Assembly (NCBI GenBank): GCA_045545235.1
Contig: JAZQAN010000013.1
Location: forward strand, 1 to 64,000
Source: CAZNKU01 sp045545235
Lineage (GTDB): Bacteria > Bacillota > Clostridia > Monoglobales > Firm-18
Reading direction: 5' to 3'
Length of the DNA: 64,000 nucleotides
Under the pieces are notes generated by a model, which was not told the DNA's origin, did no database searches, and worked only from the letters and a program-made list of their open reading frames with translations. This document shows, one piece after another, positions 33,818 to 42,447 of the stretch. A program made the translations under genes and the position numbers. Positions within the stretch are counted from its first letter, which is position 1. Each line of letters begins with the position of its first letter.

Positions 33818-33847
33818 ACAGCCTCAAAATTTGAGGCTGTTTTTTAT
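33818..33847 (+). terminator. Terminator of the NSS transporter gene
   Basis: ACAGCCTCAA (33818-33827) / TTGAGGCTGT (33831-33840) followed by a T-run. Confidence 0.88.
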
Positions 33848-33883
33848 TGACGTTTGCTTGAAAAAAAGTTATAATATTATAAT
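33847..33883 (+). promoter_or_regulatory. Promoter(s) of the ABC exporter operon
   Basis: TTGACG (33847-33852), 17 bp, TATAAT (33870-33875); a second TATAAT at 33878-33883 lies 18 bp after TTGCTT (33854-33859). Either could serve. Confidence 0.7.
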
Positions 33884-33913
33884 GGACTTCAATGGAAAAA
33901 GGAGGCGTATAAA

Positions 33914-35638
33914 GTGAAAATGGTTTTAAGATATATGAAGCCTTACAAATGGAGTACTTTTCTTTCGTTTGGTATAAGAATTATAGGTATACTTGGTGAA
34001 CTTGCACTTCCATATGTTTTAAGTCACATTTTAAAAAATGTAATAGCATTTCAGAATGTAAGCCTTGTAATTTTCTGGGGTGCAGTAATGATTGGATGTG
34101 CAGCAATTTCTTTTGTGTGCAATTATACTGCAAATCAGATTGTTGCAAAGGTTGCACGTGATGTATCTGAAAATTTACGTCACGACCTGTTTGCAAAAAC
34201 AATAAGGCTTTCTGCGGCTCAAACTGACAGATTCACCATAGCTTCACTTGAGTCAAGAGTTACAACCGACACATACCATATACATAATTTTATAAGGCTT
34301 ATTCAAATAATGGGTATACGTTCGCCGCTTTTGTTGTTTGGCGGTATTGCTATTACAATGTCAATGGATGCCTTTTTGTCCTCAATTATGCTTGCTATTA
34401 TGCCTGTTATGTTTTTTGTAGTATATCTTCTTATGCGTAAAGGTATACCCCTTTACACTAAAGTGCAGAAGGCGGTTGACAGTATGGTGCGTGTAGTACG
34501 TGAGGATGTGCTTGGCATAAGGGTTATAAAAGCACTTTCAAAGGACGCATACGAGCATAAAAGATTTGATGATGTAAATAAAAAACTTGTACAACAGGAA
34601 AACTTTGCAAATGTTGTAATGAGTGCAACAAACCCTATAATGACACTTTCTATGAATCTTGGTATGGCTGCAGTTGTTGCTCTTAGTGCCACAAGAATTG
34701 CAAATTATCAGTCAGACCCTGAAACAATCATTGTGTTTATGCAGTATTTTACTCAAATTTCTATGGCTATGATGATGCTTACAAGACTTTTTGTAATGTT
34801 AAGTAAGTGTTCAGCATCTGCAAACCGAATTGATGAAGTTTTAAAATGTGATGATGAACTTGCAGAAAAAAGTGCACAGCAGTATGCTGATGCAAATAAT
34901 GAAGTATTTATAGAATTTGATAATGTAACATTTTCGTATAATGGTAAAAAACCTGATGTTGAAAATATAAGCTTTAAGCTATGTAGGGGTCAGTCACTTG
35001 GTATTATTGGTGCTACAGGAAGCGGTAAGTCTACAATTATAAAACTGCTTTTGCGTTTTTATGATGTAAACAACGGTTGCATCCGTATAAACGGCAGAGA
35101 CATACGCACAATAGACCGCGAAGAGCTTTATGCAATGTTTGGTACTGCTATGCAAAATGACTTTTTGTATGCAGATACTATTGAAGAAAATATATCATTC
35201 GGCAGAAATATAGATTTGGAAATAATAAAAAATGCTGCCAAAATTGCTCAGGCACACGAATTTATATCTGCGTTTCCGGAAGGTTATAAACATAAGCTTT
35301 CTCAAAAGGGAACAAATGTATCCGGAGGGCAAAAACAGCGTATTTTAATTACAAGAGCACTTGCAGGTAGTCCGCAGATTTTAATACTTGATGACAGTTC
35401 ATCTGCACTTGACTATAAAACAGAGTCAATGTTACGAACTGCACTTAAGGAAAATCTTTCTGATACAACAGTTATAAATGTTGCACAACGTGTAAGTGCA
35501 GTTATGAGCTGTGACCTTATACTTGTTATAGATGAAGGGAAAATAATTGGTAAGGGCACACATGCACAGTTGCTTGAAAACTGTGTGGAATATAAGGAAA
35601 TAAGTGATTCACAGACAGGGGGTGCTTTCATTGAATAG
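33914..35638 (+). CDS. ABC exporter half-transporter with degenerate ATP site
   Basis: A 574-residue type IV ABC half-exporter: six membrane helices (1-~310) and a nucleotide-binding domain with Walker A GATGSGKST, signature VSGGQKQR and Walker B ILILDDSSSALD. The catalytic glutamate after Walker B is Asp and the H-loop histidine is Gln (NVAQRVSAV), so its own Walker site should hydrolyse ATP poorly. That is typical of one member of a heterodimeric exporter. The GTG start at 33914 follows GGAGG by eight bases. It overlaps the partner gene. Cargo is unknown: a multidrug, lipid or peptide exporter are all possible. Confidence 0.92.
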   Translation: MKMVLRYMKPYKWSTFLSFGIRIIGILGELALPYVLSHILKNVIAFQNVSLVIFWGAVMIGCAAISFVCNYTANQIVAKVARDVSENLRHDLFAKTIRLSAAQTDRFTIASLESRVTTDTYHIHNFIRLIQIMGIRSPLLLFGGIAITMSMDAFLSSIMLAIMPVMFFVVYLLMRKGIPLYTKVQKAVDSMVRVVREDVLGIRVIKALSKDAYEHKRFDDVNKKLVQQENFANVVMSATNPIMTLSMNLGMAAVVALSATRIANYQSDPETIIVFMQYFTQISMAMMMLTRLFVMLSKCSASANRIDEVLKCDDELAEKSAQQYADANNEVFIEFDNVTFSYNGKKPDVENISFKLCRGQSLGIIGATGSGKSTIIKLLLRFYDVNNGCIRINGRDIRTIDREELYAMFGTAMQNDFLYADTIEENISFGRNIDLEIIKNAAKIAQAHEFISAFPEGYKHKLSQKGTNVSGGQKQRILITRALAGSPQILILDDSSSALDYKTESMLRTALKENLSDTTVINVAQRVSAVMSCDLILVIDEGKIIGKGTHAQLLENCVEYKEISDSQTGGAFIE

Positions 35639-37460
35639 AGGACCGGGAATGGGTGGCAGAATGGAGCCCAGAACTTTGGATGATTCAAAGGCAACCAACA
35701 AAAAAGGTGTTATTCTTCGCCTTTTACGTTATGTGATGGATTATTGGTATTTGTTTATAACGGCAATAGCACTTACTTTGCTGTCAAATCAGCTTGCACT
35801 TTTAGGCCCTAAATATTCAGGTGATGCAATAGATGCAATGGCTACACCTTCAGGTGTTGATTTTGCAGCCGTTGAAAGCAATGCGTTTAAAATGTTGATT
35901 TGCTACCTGCTTGCAGCATTAACTTCATATTTGCTTGCAGTGCTTATGGTACGCCTTAGTCAGAAGGTTGTTTATAAAATGAGAAAACAACTTTTTGAAA
36001 AGCTTACAACCTTGCCACTTAACTTTTTTGATACCACTGCAACAGGTGATATTATAAGCAGACTATCATACGATATAGATACTGTAAATGCATCACTTTC
36101 TCACGACCTTGTACAGATTATGACAAGTATATACACAGTTGCAGGTTCACTTATATTTATGTGGAATATATCAAAACCTCTTATACTTGTTTTTGCAGTT
36201 ACCGTGCCTGTGTCAATTTTATTTGCACGGTTCAGGTCAAAAAAAGTGCGTCCTTTGTTTCGTAAGCGTTCAATGAAGCTTGGAGAATTAAACGGTTATG
36301 CGGAGGAAATGATTTCGGGCGGACGTACAATTCAGGCATATCACCGCGAGGATGAAATTGAACGTCAGTTTGATGAACATAATAAGGAAGCTATGGATGC
36401 CTACTATGATGCTGAAAGAAACGCACTTTTGATGGGGCCGTCAATGAACTTTATAAACAACATTTCAATTTCACTTATTATGATGTTTGGCGGTATATTG
36501 TTTATGTACTCTCAAAGTGGAGTTGTGGCAGCAGGTTCAGTATTTTTTATTACACTTGGTGGTGTTGCCCAGTTTGTACAGTATTCAAGAAAATTTGCAG
36601 GTCCCATAAATGAATTTGCAAATATTATTCACGAATTTCAATCTGCATTTTCGGCGGCAGAAAGAGTGTTCCGTGTAATAGATGCCGAGCCTGAAAAGGC
36701 AGATTCAACTGATGCAGTTGAACTTTCGGATGTTAAAGGTGAGGTTGATTTTGAAAATGTAACCTTCGGCTATGTACCAAACCGTGAAATTTTACATGGA
36801 ATATCAGTTAGTGCAAAGCCCGGTAAAACAATTGCCATTGTAGGTCCTACAGGTGCCGGAAAAACAACAATTATTAACCTTCTTATGAGGTTTTACGATG
36901 TTAATTCAGGTACAATCAGGGTTGATGGTATTCCTCTTGAAAACATAACGCGAGAATCATTAAGAAAAGCATATACAATGGTATTGCAGGATACCTGGCT
37001 TTTTAACGGAACTGTTTTTGAAAATATAGCATACGGCAGAGAAGATGCAACAATGGAAGAGGTTGTTGCTGCGGCAAAGGCGGCTAAAATACATAGCTAT
37101 ATTGAACGTTTGCCAATGGGTTATGATACAGTAATTTCAGATGACGGTGTAAATATTTCCAAAGGTCAGCGTCAGCTTATAACCATAGCACGTGCAATGC
37201 TTTCGAAAGCACCTATGCTTATACTTGACGAGGCTACTTCAAACGTAGACTCACGTACTGAAATACAAATTCAGGAGGCTATGGCAGAGCTTACGAAGGG
37301 CAGAACATCCTTTATAATTGCCCACCGTCTGTCTACAATACAGAATGCAGATTTGATTTTGGTTCTTCAGGATGGTAAAATTACCGAATACGGTAATCAT
37401 AATGAGCTTATGTCTATGGGTGGTTTTTACAGCACTCTTTACAATTCACAGTTTAAGTAA
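35631..37460 (+). CDS. ABC exporter half-transporter, partner with consensus ATP site
   Basis: A 609-residue half-exporter: an extended N-terminus (NRGPGMGGRMEPRTLDDSK), six membrane helices and an ATPase domain with Walker A GPTGAGKTT, Walker B LILDEATSNVD and H-loop IAHRLST, all consensus, while the signature is SKGQRQ instead of SGGQ. Paired with the preceding protein this gives one consensus and one degenerate ATP site, the standard asymmetric exporter plan. The TTG at 35631, seven bases after GGGGGTG and overlapping the previous stop, is preferred to an upstream GTG. The glycine- and methionine-rich start matches many Clostridia ABC exporters of this pair type. Confidence 0.92.
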   Translation: MNRGPGMGGRMEPRTLDDSKATNKKGVILRLLRYVMDYWYLFITAIALTLLSNQLALLGPKYSGDAIDAMATPSGVDFAAVESNAFKMLICYLLAALTSYLLAVLMVRLSQKVVYKMRKQLFEKLTTLPLNFFDTTATGDIISRLSYDIDTVNASLSHDLVQIMTSIYTVAGSLIFMWNISKPLILVFAVTVPVSILFARFRSKKVRPLFRKRSMKLGELNGYAEEMISGGRTIQAYHREDEIERQFDEHNKEAMDAYYDAERNALLMGPSMNFINNISISLIMMFGGILFMYSQSGVVAAGSVFFITLGGVAQFVQYSRKFAGPINEFANIIHEFQSAFSAAERVFRVIDAEPEKADSTDAVELSDVKGEVDFENVTFGYVPNREILHGISVSAKPGKTIAIVGPTGAGKTTIINLLMRFYDVNSGTIRVDGIPLENITRESLRKAYTMVLQDTWLFNGTVFENIAYGREDATMEEVVAAAKAAKIHSYIERLPMGYDTVISDDGVNISKGQRQLITIARAMLSKAPMLILDEATSNVDSRTEIQIQEAMAELTKGRTSFIIAHRLSTIQNADLILVLQDGKITEYGNHNELMSMGGFYSTLYNSQFK

Positions 37461-37467
37461 TGTTTAT

Positions 37468-37496
37468 TTGACATAAACGTGCAAATATGATATAAT
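37468..37496 (+). promoter_or_regulatory. Consensus promoter of metY-metA
   Basis: TTGACA (37468-37473), 17-bp spacer, TATAAT (37491-37496). The leader before metY is only about 22 bases, so no SAM riboswitch or methionine T-box is present. Confidence 0.88.
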
Positions 37497-37524
37497 TTTT
37501 TGTTAAGAATTGGAGGTTTTATTT

Positions 37525-38811
37525 ATGTCAGATTTTAAAATTGAAACACAGTGTGTGCAAGGTGCATACAAACCGGGAAACGGTGAACCAAGGGTTATTC
37601 CTATAGCACAGAGCACAACATACAAATATGATTCTGCAGAGCATCTTGGTGACCTTTTTGACCTTAAGGCACCGGGACATATGTATTCAAGAATTTCTAA
37701 CCCTACTGTTGAGTTGGTTGAACAGAAAATTTCTATGCTTGAAGGTGGCGTAGGTGCAGCTTTGGTATCATCAGGTCAGGCTGCAAACCTGCTTGCAATT
37801 TTAAATGTTACATCATGCGGACAAAACTTTGTAAGCCTTTCATCAATCTATGGCGGTACAATTAATCTTTTCTCCGTAACACTGAAGAAAATGGGCATTG
37901 AAGTGCGTTATGCAACACCTGAAATGACAGATGAAGAAATTGATGCTTTGTTTGATGAAAATACACGTCTTGTATTTGGCGAAACAATTGCAAACCCTGC
38001 ACTTACAGTATTGGATTTTGAAAAATATGCGGCTTTGGCACATAAGCACGATGTTCCTTTTGTTGTAGATAACACATTCCCTACACCTGTTCTTTGCAGA
38101 CCTTTTGAATTTGGTGCAGATATTGTTTGTCATTCCACAACAAAGTATATGGACGGTCACGCACAGGTTGTAGGTGGAGTTATCGTAGATAGTGGTAAAT
38201 ATAACTGGAACAATGGTAAGTATCCTGAACTTACAGAACCTGATGAATCATACCACGGTGTTATTTATACAGAAAGCTTCGGTGAGGCGGCATACATAAC
38301 AAAGGTACGTTGCCAGCTTATCCGTGACTTTGGTGTTGCTATGGCACCTCTTTCTGCATTCCTTTTAAACACAGGTCTTGAAACATTGCATCTTCGTATG
38401 GAAAGACATTGTGAAAATGCACTTAAGGTTGCAACATATCTTGAGGGTAATGATATGATTTCATGGGTTAACTATCCAAAGCTTAAATCAAGCCCTGACT
38501 ATGAATTGGCTGAAAAATACCTTCCTAAGGGTGCCTGTGGTGTAATTTCCTTTGGTATAAAAGGCGGAAGAGAAGCAGCAGTTAAGTTTATGGATAGCTT
38601 AAAGCTTGCAGCTATTGTTGTACACGTTGCAGATGCACGTACATGCGTGCTTCATCCTGCAAGCACAACACACCGTCAGCTTACAGACCAACAACTTGTT
38701 GATGCAGGCATAGGTGCAGATTTGGTGCGTATGTCCATAGGTATAGAAAATGCAGATGACATAATTGCAGACATTCAGCAAGCATTAGATGAGGTGAAAA
38801 AATGCCTATAA
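37525..38811 (+). CDS. metY: O-acetylhomoserine sulfhydrylase (Cys/Met metabolism PLP enzyme)
   Basis: A 428-residue PLP enzyme of the Cys/Met family. Length and motifs (QSTTYKYDSAEHLGDLF, YSRISNPTVELVEQKI, EGG-GAALVSSGQAA, the PLP lysine in CHSTTKYMDGHA) match O-acetylhomoserine aminocarboxypropyltransferase, which makes homocysteine directly from O-acetylhomoserine and sulfide. The ATG at 37525 follows GGAGG; an upstream TTG in frame is rejected. It overlaps metA by 10 bases, so the two enzymes of direct sulfhydrylation are translated together. Confidence 0.93.
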   Translation: MSDFKIETQCVQGAYKPGNGEPRVIPIAQSTTYKYDSAEHLGDLFDLKAPGHMYSRISNPTVELVEQKISMLEGGVGAALVSSGQAANLLAILNVTSCGQNFVSLSSIYGGTINLFSVTLKKMGIEVRYATPEMTDEEIDALFDENTRLVFGETIANPALTVLDFEKYAALAHKHDVPFVVDNTFPTPVLCRPFEFGADIVCHSTTKYMDGHAQVVGGVIVDSGKYNWNNGKYPELTEPDESYHGVIYTESFGEAAYITKVRCQLIRDFGVAMAPLSAFLLNTGLETLHLRMERHCENALKVATYLEGNDMISWVNYPKLKSSPDYELAEKYLPKGACGVISFGIKGGREAAVKFMDSLKLAAIVVHVADARTCVLHPASTTHRQLTDQQLVDAGIGADLVRMSIGIENADDIIADIQQALDEVKKCL

Positions 38812-39719
38812 AAATTCCCAACAAGCTTCCGGCAACGGAAACGCTGATTAATGAGAATATATTTGTTATTACCGAAACACGTGCGCTTACACAGGATATA
38901 AGACCCCTTAAGATTTTACTTTTAAATCTTATGCCTACAAAAATAGAAACAGAAACACAGCTTGCACGTCTTTTGGGTAACACCCCGTTACAGGTTGAAC
39001 TGGAATTTTTGCAGACTGCAACATATGCGGCAACTCATACCTCAAGCGACCATATGATTTCATTCTATAAGACTTTTGACCAGATAAAGGACAGAAAGTT
39101 CGACGGTATGATTATAACCGGCGCACCTGTTGAACATATGGAGTTTGAAGAGGTTGCATACTGGGATGAGCTTTGTGAAATTATGGAATGGAGTAAGAAA
39201 AACGTTACAAGTACCTTCCACATCTGCTGGGGTGCTCAGGCGGGTTTATACTACCATTACGGCATAAAAAAACATCAGCTTGATAAAAAGATGTTTGGCA
39301 TTTTCAAGCATAGAGTTGACCATAAAAATTCCATACTTTTCCGTGGCTTTGATGATGAATTTATGGTTCCTCATTCAAGACATACAACTGTTCTTGCAGA
39401 GGATATTGAAAAATGTGATGAGCTTAAAATTCTCTCAACTTCGGATGAAGCGGGGGTTTATGTTGTATCAACAGACAAGGGCAGACAAATTTTTGTAACA
39501 GGTCATTCTGAATATGATGCAAATACTCTTAAAAAAGAGTATGACAGGGATAAAAACCTTGGTCTTGATATTGAAGTGCCTGTAAATTATTTTCCTGATG
39601 ATGATGATACAAAAGACCCTATGGTTTCCTGGAGAAGCAGTGCCAATCTTTTGTACTCAAACTGGCTTAACTACTTTGTGTATCAGGTTACGCCTTATAA
39701 TATTGATGAAATTGAGTAG
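38802..39719 (+). CDS. metA: Homoserine O-acetyltransferase, MetA/HTS type
   Basis: A 305-residue MetA-family acyltransferase that activates homoserine for methionine synthesis. The nucleophilic cysteine is in HICWGAQAGLYYHYG and the catalytic His and Glu in VTGHSEYD. In the substrate loop TGAPVEHMEFEEVAYW a Glu takes the place of the Gly found in E. coli succinyltransferase; by known work on this family that favours acetyl-CoA. This matches the neighbouring O-acetylhomoserine sulfhydrylase. A terminator follows. Confidence 0.93.
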   Translation: MPIKIPNKLPATETLINENIFVITETRALTQDIRPLKILLLNLMPTKIETETQLARLLGNTPLQVELEFLQTATYAATHTSSDHMISFYKTFDQIKDRKFDGMIITGAPVEHMEFEEVAYWDELCEIMEWSKKNVTSTFHICWGAQAGLYYHYGIKKHQLDKKMFGIFKHRVDHKNSILFRGFDDEFMVPHSRHTTVLAEDIEKCDELKILSTSDEAGVYVVSTDKGRQIFVTGHSEYDANTLKKEYDRDKNLGLDIEVPVNYFPDDDDTKDPMVSWRSSANLLYSNWLNYFVYQVTPYNIDEIE

Positions 39720-39721
39720 AA

Positions 39722-39734
39722 AAACAAGGTGTTA
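39722..39734 (+). repeat. 13-bp direct repeat, left copy
   Basis: AAACAAGGTGTTA directly after metA is repeated exactly at 42333-42345, bracketing the SLH gene and its leader. Confidence 0.6.
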
Positions 39735-39758
39735 TATACTCTGGATGATAGGATATCG

Positions 39759-39795
39759 AGTTCCTTCCCTTAATACAGGGCAGGAACTTTTTTAT
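39759..39795 (+). terminator. Terminator after metA
   Basis: AGTTCCTTCCCT (39759-39770) pairs with AGGGCAGGAACT (39777-39788) apart from one mismatch, followed by a T-run. Confidence 0.85.
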
Positions 39796-39872
39796 CTTAT
39801 AGGAAATTACTACTTTTATGTCCGGAAGATTAATTTTGGCTCGTATAAAATATTGTTTTTTATTACTGTCTA

Positions 39873-39901
39873 TTGATATTTTGACATCAGTATGCTATAA
39901 T
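39873..39901 (+). promoter_or_regulatory. Promoter of the structured leader and SLH gene
   Basis: TTGATA (39873-39878), 17-bp spacer, extended -10 TGC-TATAAT (39893-39901). A TTGACA at 39881 has a weaker TATGCT 18 bp downstream and could be a second promoter. TATGCTATA occurs twice, at 39891 and 39905. Confidence 0.7.
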
Positions 39902-39906
39902 GATTA

Positions 39907-40023
39907 TGCTATACTCTTAATTAAAATGGGTGAAGAATATTTATCACTACAAGGAGTACACTATTCTTGGTAAAAGTGTGCTCTCTGACAAACCTTGTAG
40001 TGAGGATATTTAAGAGTATAGCA
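39907..40023 (+). ncRNA. Long nested hairpin in the leader, possible attenuator RNA or MITE
   Basis: A perfect 14-bp outer stem TGCTATACTCTTAA/TTAAGAGTATAGCA (39907-39920, 40010-40023) encloses CACTACAAGG/CCTTGTAGTG (39945-39954, 39993-40002) and AGTACAC/GTGTGCT (39955-39961, 39976-39982). It begins at the predicted transcription start. It may be the aptamer-like part of an attenuator or, given its terminal inverted repeats, a small foldback element. It matches no riboswitch class I recognise. Confidence 0.5.
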
Positions 40024-40052
40024 ACCTTAAAGTCAGAGGATGTACATTTTTC

Positions 40053-40090
40053 AAGTGTATGCTCTGATATAGGGCATACACTTTTTTATT
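40053..40090 (+). terminator. Terminator in the leader of the SLH gene
   Basis: AAGTGTATGC (40053-40062) / GCATACACTT (40074-40083) with a following T-run, 33 bases before the ATG of the SLH gene. It either ends a ~180-base small RNA or attenuates the SLH gene. Confidence 0.82.
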
Positions 40091-40122
40091 ATGTTGGTTT
40101 GTAAACCAGAAAGGATGATTTT

Positions 40123-42177
40123 ATGAAAAGAATTATTGCAACAATTTTAGTGACTTTAATGTTAATGTCAACAGCCTATGCAACAGCAACATTTGAATAC
40201 AATGGTGGCAAAATAGGTGACTTTAATATTGACACAAGTATTCAGGGTAAAGTAACCTCATACTTGTATAATGATAATACATATAGTTTTACTGTAAATA
40301 ACAAAGATTTTGAAAAATTAAATCAACTATTTTCAGACCAAAATCTTACAAATTCACAAAAATCATTCAATGAGCCAATGACAGGAAATATGAGTGATTA
40401 CCCCAAAGGTGGAAAATACACCATAAAAGAGTTATATGATAATGAAAATAAATACAGTACAACATTAGAGTTTGCTTTTGATAGTAAAGGTGTTCTTTTA
40501 TCTGAAATACTTTTAAGTACTGACAGTATTAACCACATACTTCGACAAGGCTATTATACATACAATAGTAGAGATATTTATAGTCAAATTAAAAGTATTT
40601 TGGATGAGTATGCAAAATTTGAAGAAGAAAAAACTATCAATGATAAATATGAACTTAAAGCAAATGAATTAAAGATTTCAGACTTAAAAATCTTATATAC
40701 TGCAACATTTGGTGATAGTAAATTATCAATGAATGGAGATAATAAATGGACTTGGGGTATATGCAGTTATAAATATGACAAAGGTGAAACTGTAACCAGA
40801 GCATATTTATCTTTATTAGAAGATAATAAAGGTACAAAATATTTTGTTGTATCTGATATAGGTTTGCAAAAGAATAATACAATATATTTTAGTGGTGATG
40901 CTGATATTTTGTTTTATGGTAGTGAAAACTTTGGAAAAGAAAACTCAAAAAGTGGAACACTATATTCATTCAAATTACAGTTCAATATCTCTGACAACTT
41001 ACAAATAGAAGACCTTGTGTATTCACATACACATAAATACACCAATGTATCACAGACTATAAACATTGATATGAATAAGTATATTGGTGATAAAACACTT
41101 CCTGAACTTTCTGCTTTTCAGTTTTCTTCTGCAAACAATTTAATACAGCCAGAAGAAAAAGTTGAAGAAAACAAAGAAGATACAAAAATAGAAGAAAAGG
41201 TTGAACAAAAAGAAGATAAAAAGGAAGAAGAAACTGACACTTCCAAAAAGGATAATGAAGATACTGAAACTCAAAAAGAAGGTGATGGCACACCACCAAG
41301 AGCATACACTTTTGAAGAATTGACAAGTTTATCGAGAGAAGATATAGACCACATTATTATTAGAAGTGGTATGAATGGTATTAACTATTCTACAGCTTAT
41401 GATAAAGTCATAACTGATATTTATAATGCTATCAACACAAAGTCCTTTTTGCCTTATGTGAAAGAAGGAAATAGTGGTGGTTGGATTTATGAGATTATAT
41501 TTTTTGACAAGGCAAATAAAAAATATACTTATAATATTTCAAGTGGTATCACTCCTGAAAGTGGTCATAGTGGTTTGTCTTATAGGTCTGAAAATGAAGA
41601 AGAATTAAAGGCTATAGTAAAAAAAGCATACAATTTAATTTCTAATGATTGTAGTGAATGGTCTTCTGATTACATAGTTCAAGCAAGAGATTTAGGATTT
41701 TTAAAAGGAATTACAGATATTTTATATAAAGAAAAAATCACCAGAGAAAAGTTCTGTGAAATTGTATATAATATGCTTGATAAAGCAATGAATGTTAATT
41801 GGAAAACAGTATCTACAATTCCTTTTAAAGATACATTAAATCAAAAAGTATTTTCACTTGCTTATGAGGGAATAATCAATGGAAAAGGTGAAAATACCTT
41901 TGCACCTAATGACATTTTAACAAGAGAAGAAAGTGCTACAATTCTGTATAGATTAGCAGAATATATGGAACTTGATATGCCACAATCAACCTATAATGAA
42001 AGCATTAAATATTATGCTGATAAAGATATGATTTCTGAATGGGCTTTTAATGCTGTTTTCTATATGAAAGAAATGGGCATTATGGTAGGAACAAGTGATA
42101 CAGAGTTTTCACCCAAAGATACATATACTGCGGAACAAGCAATAGCAACAATAATAAGATTATACAACCAGAAGTAA
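40123..42177 (+). CDS. Exported protein with C-terminal SLH domains
   Basis: A 684-residue surface protein. A signal peptide (KRIIATILVTLMLMSTAYA) is followed by a ~320-residue beta-rich region without a recognised domain, a strongly acidic/basic Glu-Lys linker (~345-392), a short second globular part (~395-505), and three SLH repeats (~514-684) including GFLKGITDILYKEKITREKF, INGKGENTFAPNDILTREE and MVGTSDTEFSPKDTYTAEQ. It should be anchored to the cell wall polymer by its C-terminus. AAGGATG precedes the ATG. Its codons look more A+T-rich than those of metA or the aconitase gene, and it is bracketed by a 13-bp direct repeat, which hints at later acquisition. Confidence 0.85.
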   Translation: MKRIIATILVTLMLMSTAYATATFEYNGGKIGDFNIDTSIQGKVTSYLYNDNTYSFTVNNKDFEKLNQLFSDQNLTNSQKSFNEPMTGNMSDYPKGGKYTIKELYDNENKYSTTLEFAFDSKGVLLSEILLSTDSINHILRQGYYTYNSRDIYSQIKSILDEYAKFEEEKTINDKYELKANELKISDLKILYTATFGDSKLSMNGDNKWTWGICSYKYDKGETVTRAYLSLLEDNKGTKYFVVSDIGLQKNNTIYFSGDADILFYGSENFGKENSKSGTLYSFKLQFNISDNLQIEDLVYSHTHKYTNVSQTINIDMNKYIGDKTLPELSAFQFSSANNLIQPEEKVEENKEDTKIEEKVEQKEDKKEEETDTSKKDNEDTETQKEGDGTPPRAYTFEELTSLSREDIDHIIIRSGMNGINYSTAYDKVITDIYNAINTKSFLPYVKEGNSGGWIYEIIFFDKANKKYTYNISSGITPESGHSGLSYRSENEEELKAIVKKAYNLISNDCSEWSSDYIVQARDLGFLKGITDILYKEKITREKFCEIVYNMLDKAMNVNWKTVSTIPFKDTLNQKVFSLAYEGIINGKGENTFAPNDILTREESATILYRLAEYMELDMPQSTYNESIKYYADKDMISEWAFNAVFYMKEMGIMVGTSDTEFSPKDTYTAEQAIATIIRLYNQK

Positions 42178-42327
42178 GGGGTATTCTATGAGAAAGTCAA
42201 AAATTATATAATTAGCGTATTATCTCAATCTTCTGGTTATAGTGCTATTACTTTATCTTCACAGGTACGGATAGACACAATATATGTAATTCCTGTTGTG
42301 AAAATAAAAGATGGAGTAGAAATATAG
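42178..42327 (+). pseudogene. Open frame continuing after the SLH stop; likely gene remnant
   Basis: The frame of the SLH gene stays open for 49 codons after its TAA, ending at TAG 42325-42327. The segment contains YSAITLSSQVRIDTIYVIP and ends VVKIKDGVEI, which looks like protein rather than spacer. There is no start codon or ribosome site for it, so it is probably the tail of a decayed gene; it could also be an old C-terminal extension cut off by the stop. Confidence 0.3.
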
Positions 42328-42332
42328 TATAT

Positions 42333-42345
42333 AAACAAGGTGTTA
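42333..42345 (+). repeat. 13-bp direct repeat, right copy
   Basis: Exact second copy of AAACAAGGTGTTA (left copy 39722-39734), lying immediately before the aconitase promoter. Confidence 0.6.
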
Positions 42346-42350
42346 ATTGA

Positions 42351-42379
42351 TTGACACAAACGACATATTATGATATAAT
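42351..42379 (+). promoter_or_regulatory. Consensus promoter of the aconitase operon
   Basis: TTGACA (42351-42356), 17-bp spacer, TATAAT (42374-42379). Confidence 0.88.
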
Positions 42380-42381
42380 CT

Positions 42382-42418
42382 AGAGATAAAGGCAAAAAAC
42401 TTTATCTCTAATTTTTTT
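42382..42418 (+). promoter_or_regulatory. Perfect hairpin with T-run at the aconitase transcription start
   Basis: AGAGATAAAG (42382-42391) / CTTTATCTCT (42400-42409) followed by seven T. It lies at the expected +1 and has the form of an intrinsic terminator. It may be an attenuator, a 5' stabilising hairpin, or the DNA operator of a repressor. Confidence 0.6.
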
Positions 42419-42447
42419 GAAGAAATTTACATACAGGAGGAATAAAA

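Noticed and set aside
37497..37524. Possible SAM riboswitch or T-box before metY
   Set aside because: The leader between promoter and start codon is far too short to hold either.
39907..40090. 6S RNA
   Set aside because: Size and long hairpin are suggestive, but the closing stem does not join the two transcript ends and no conserved central bubble is recognised.
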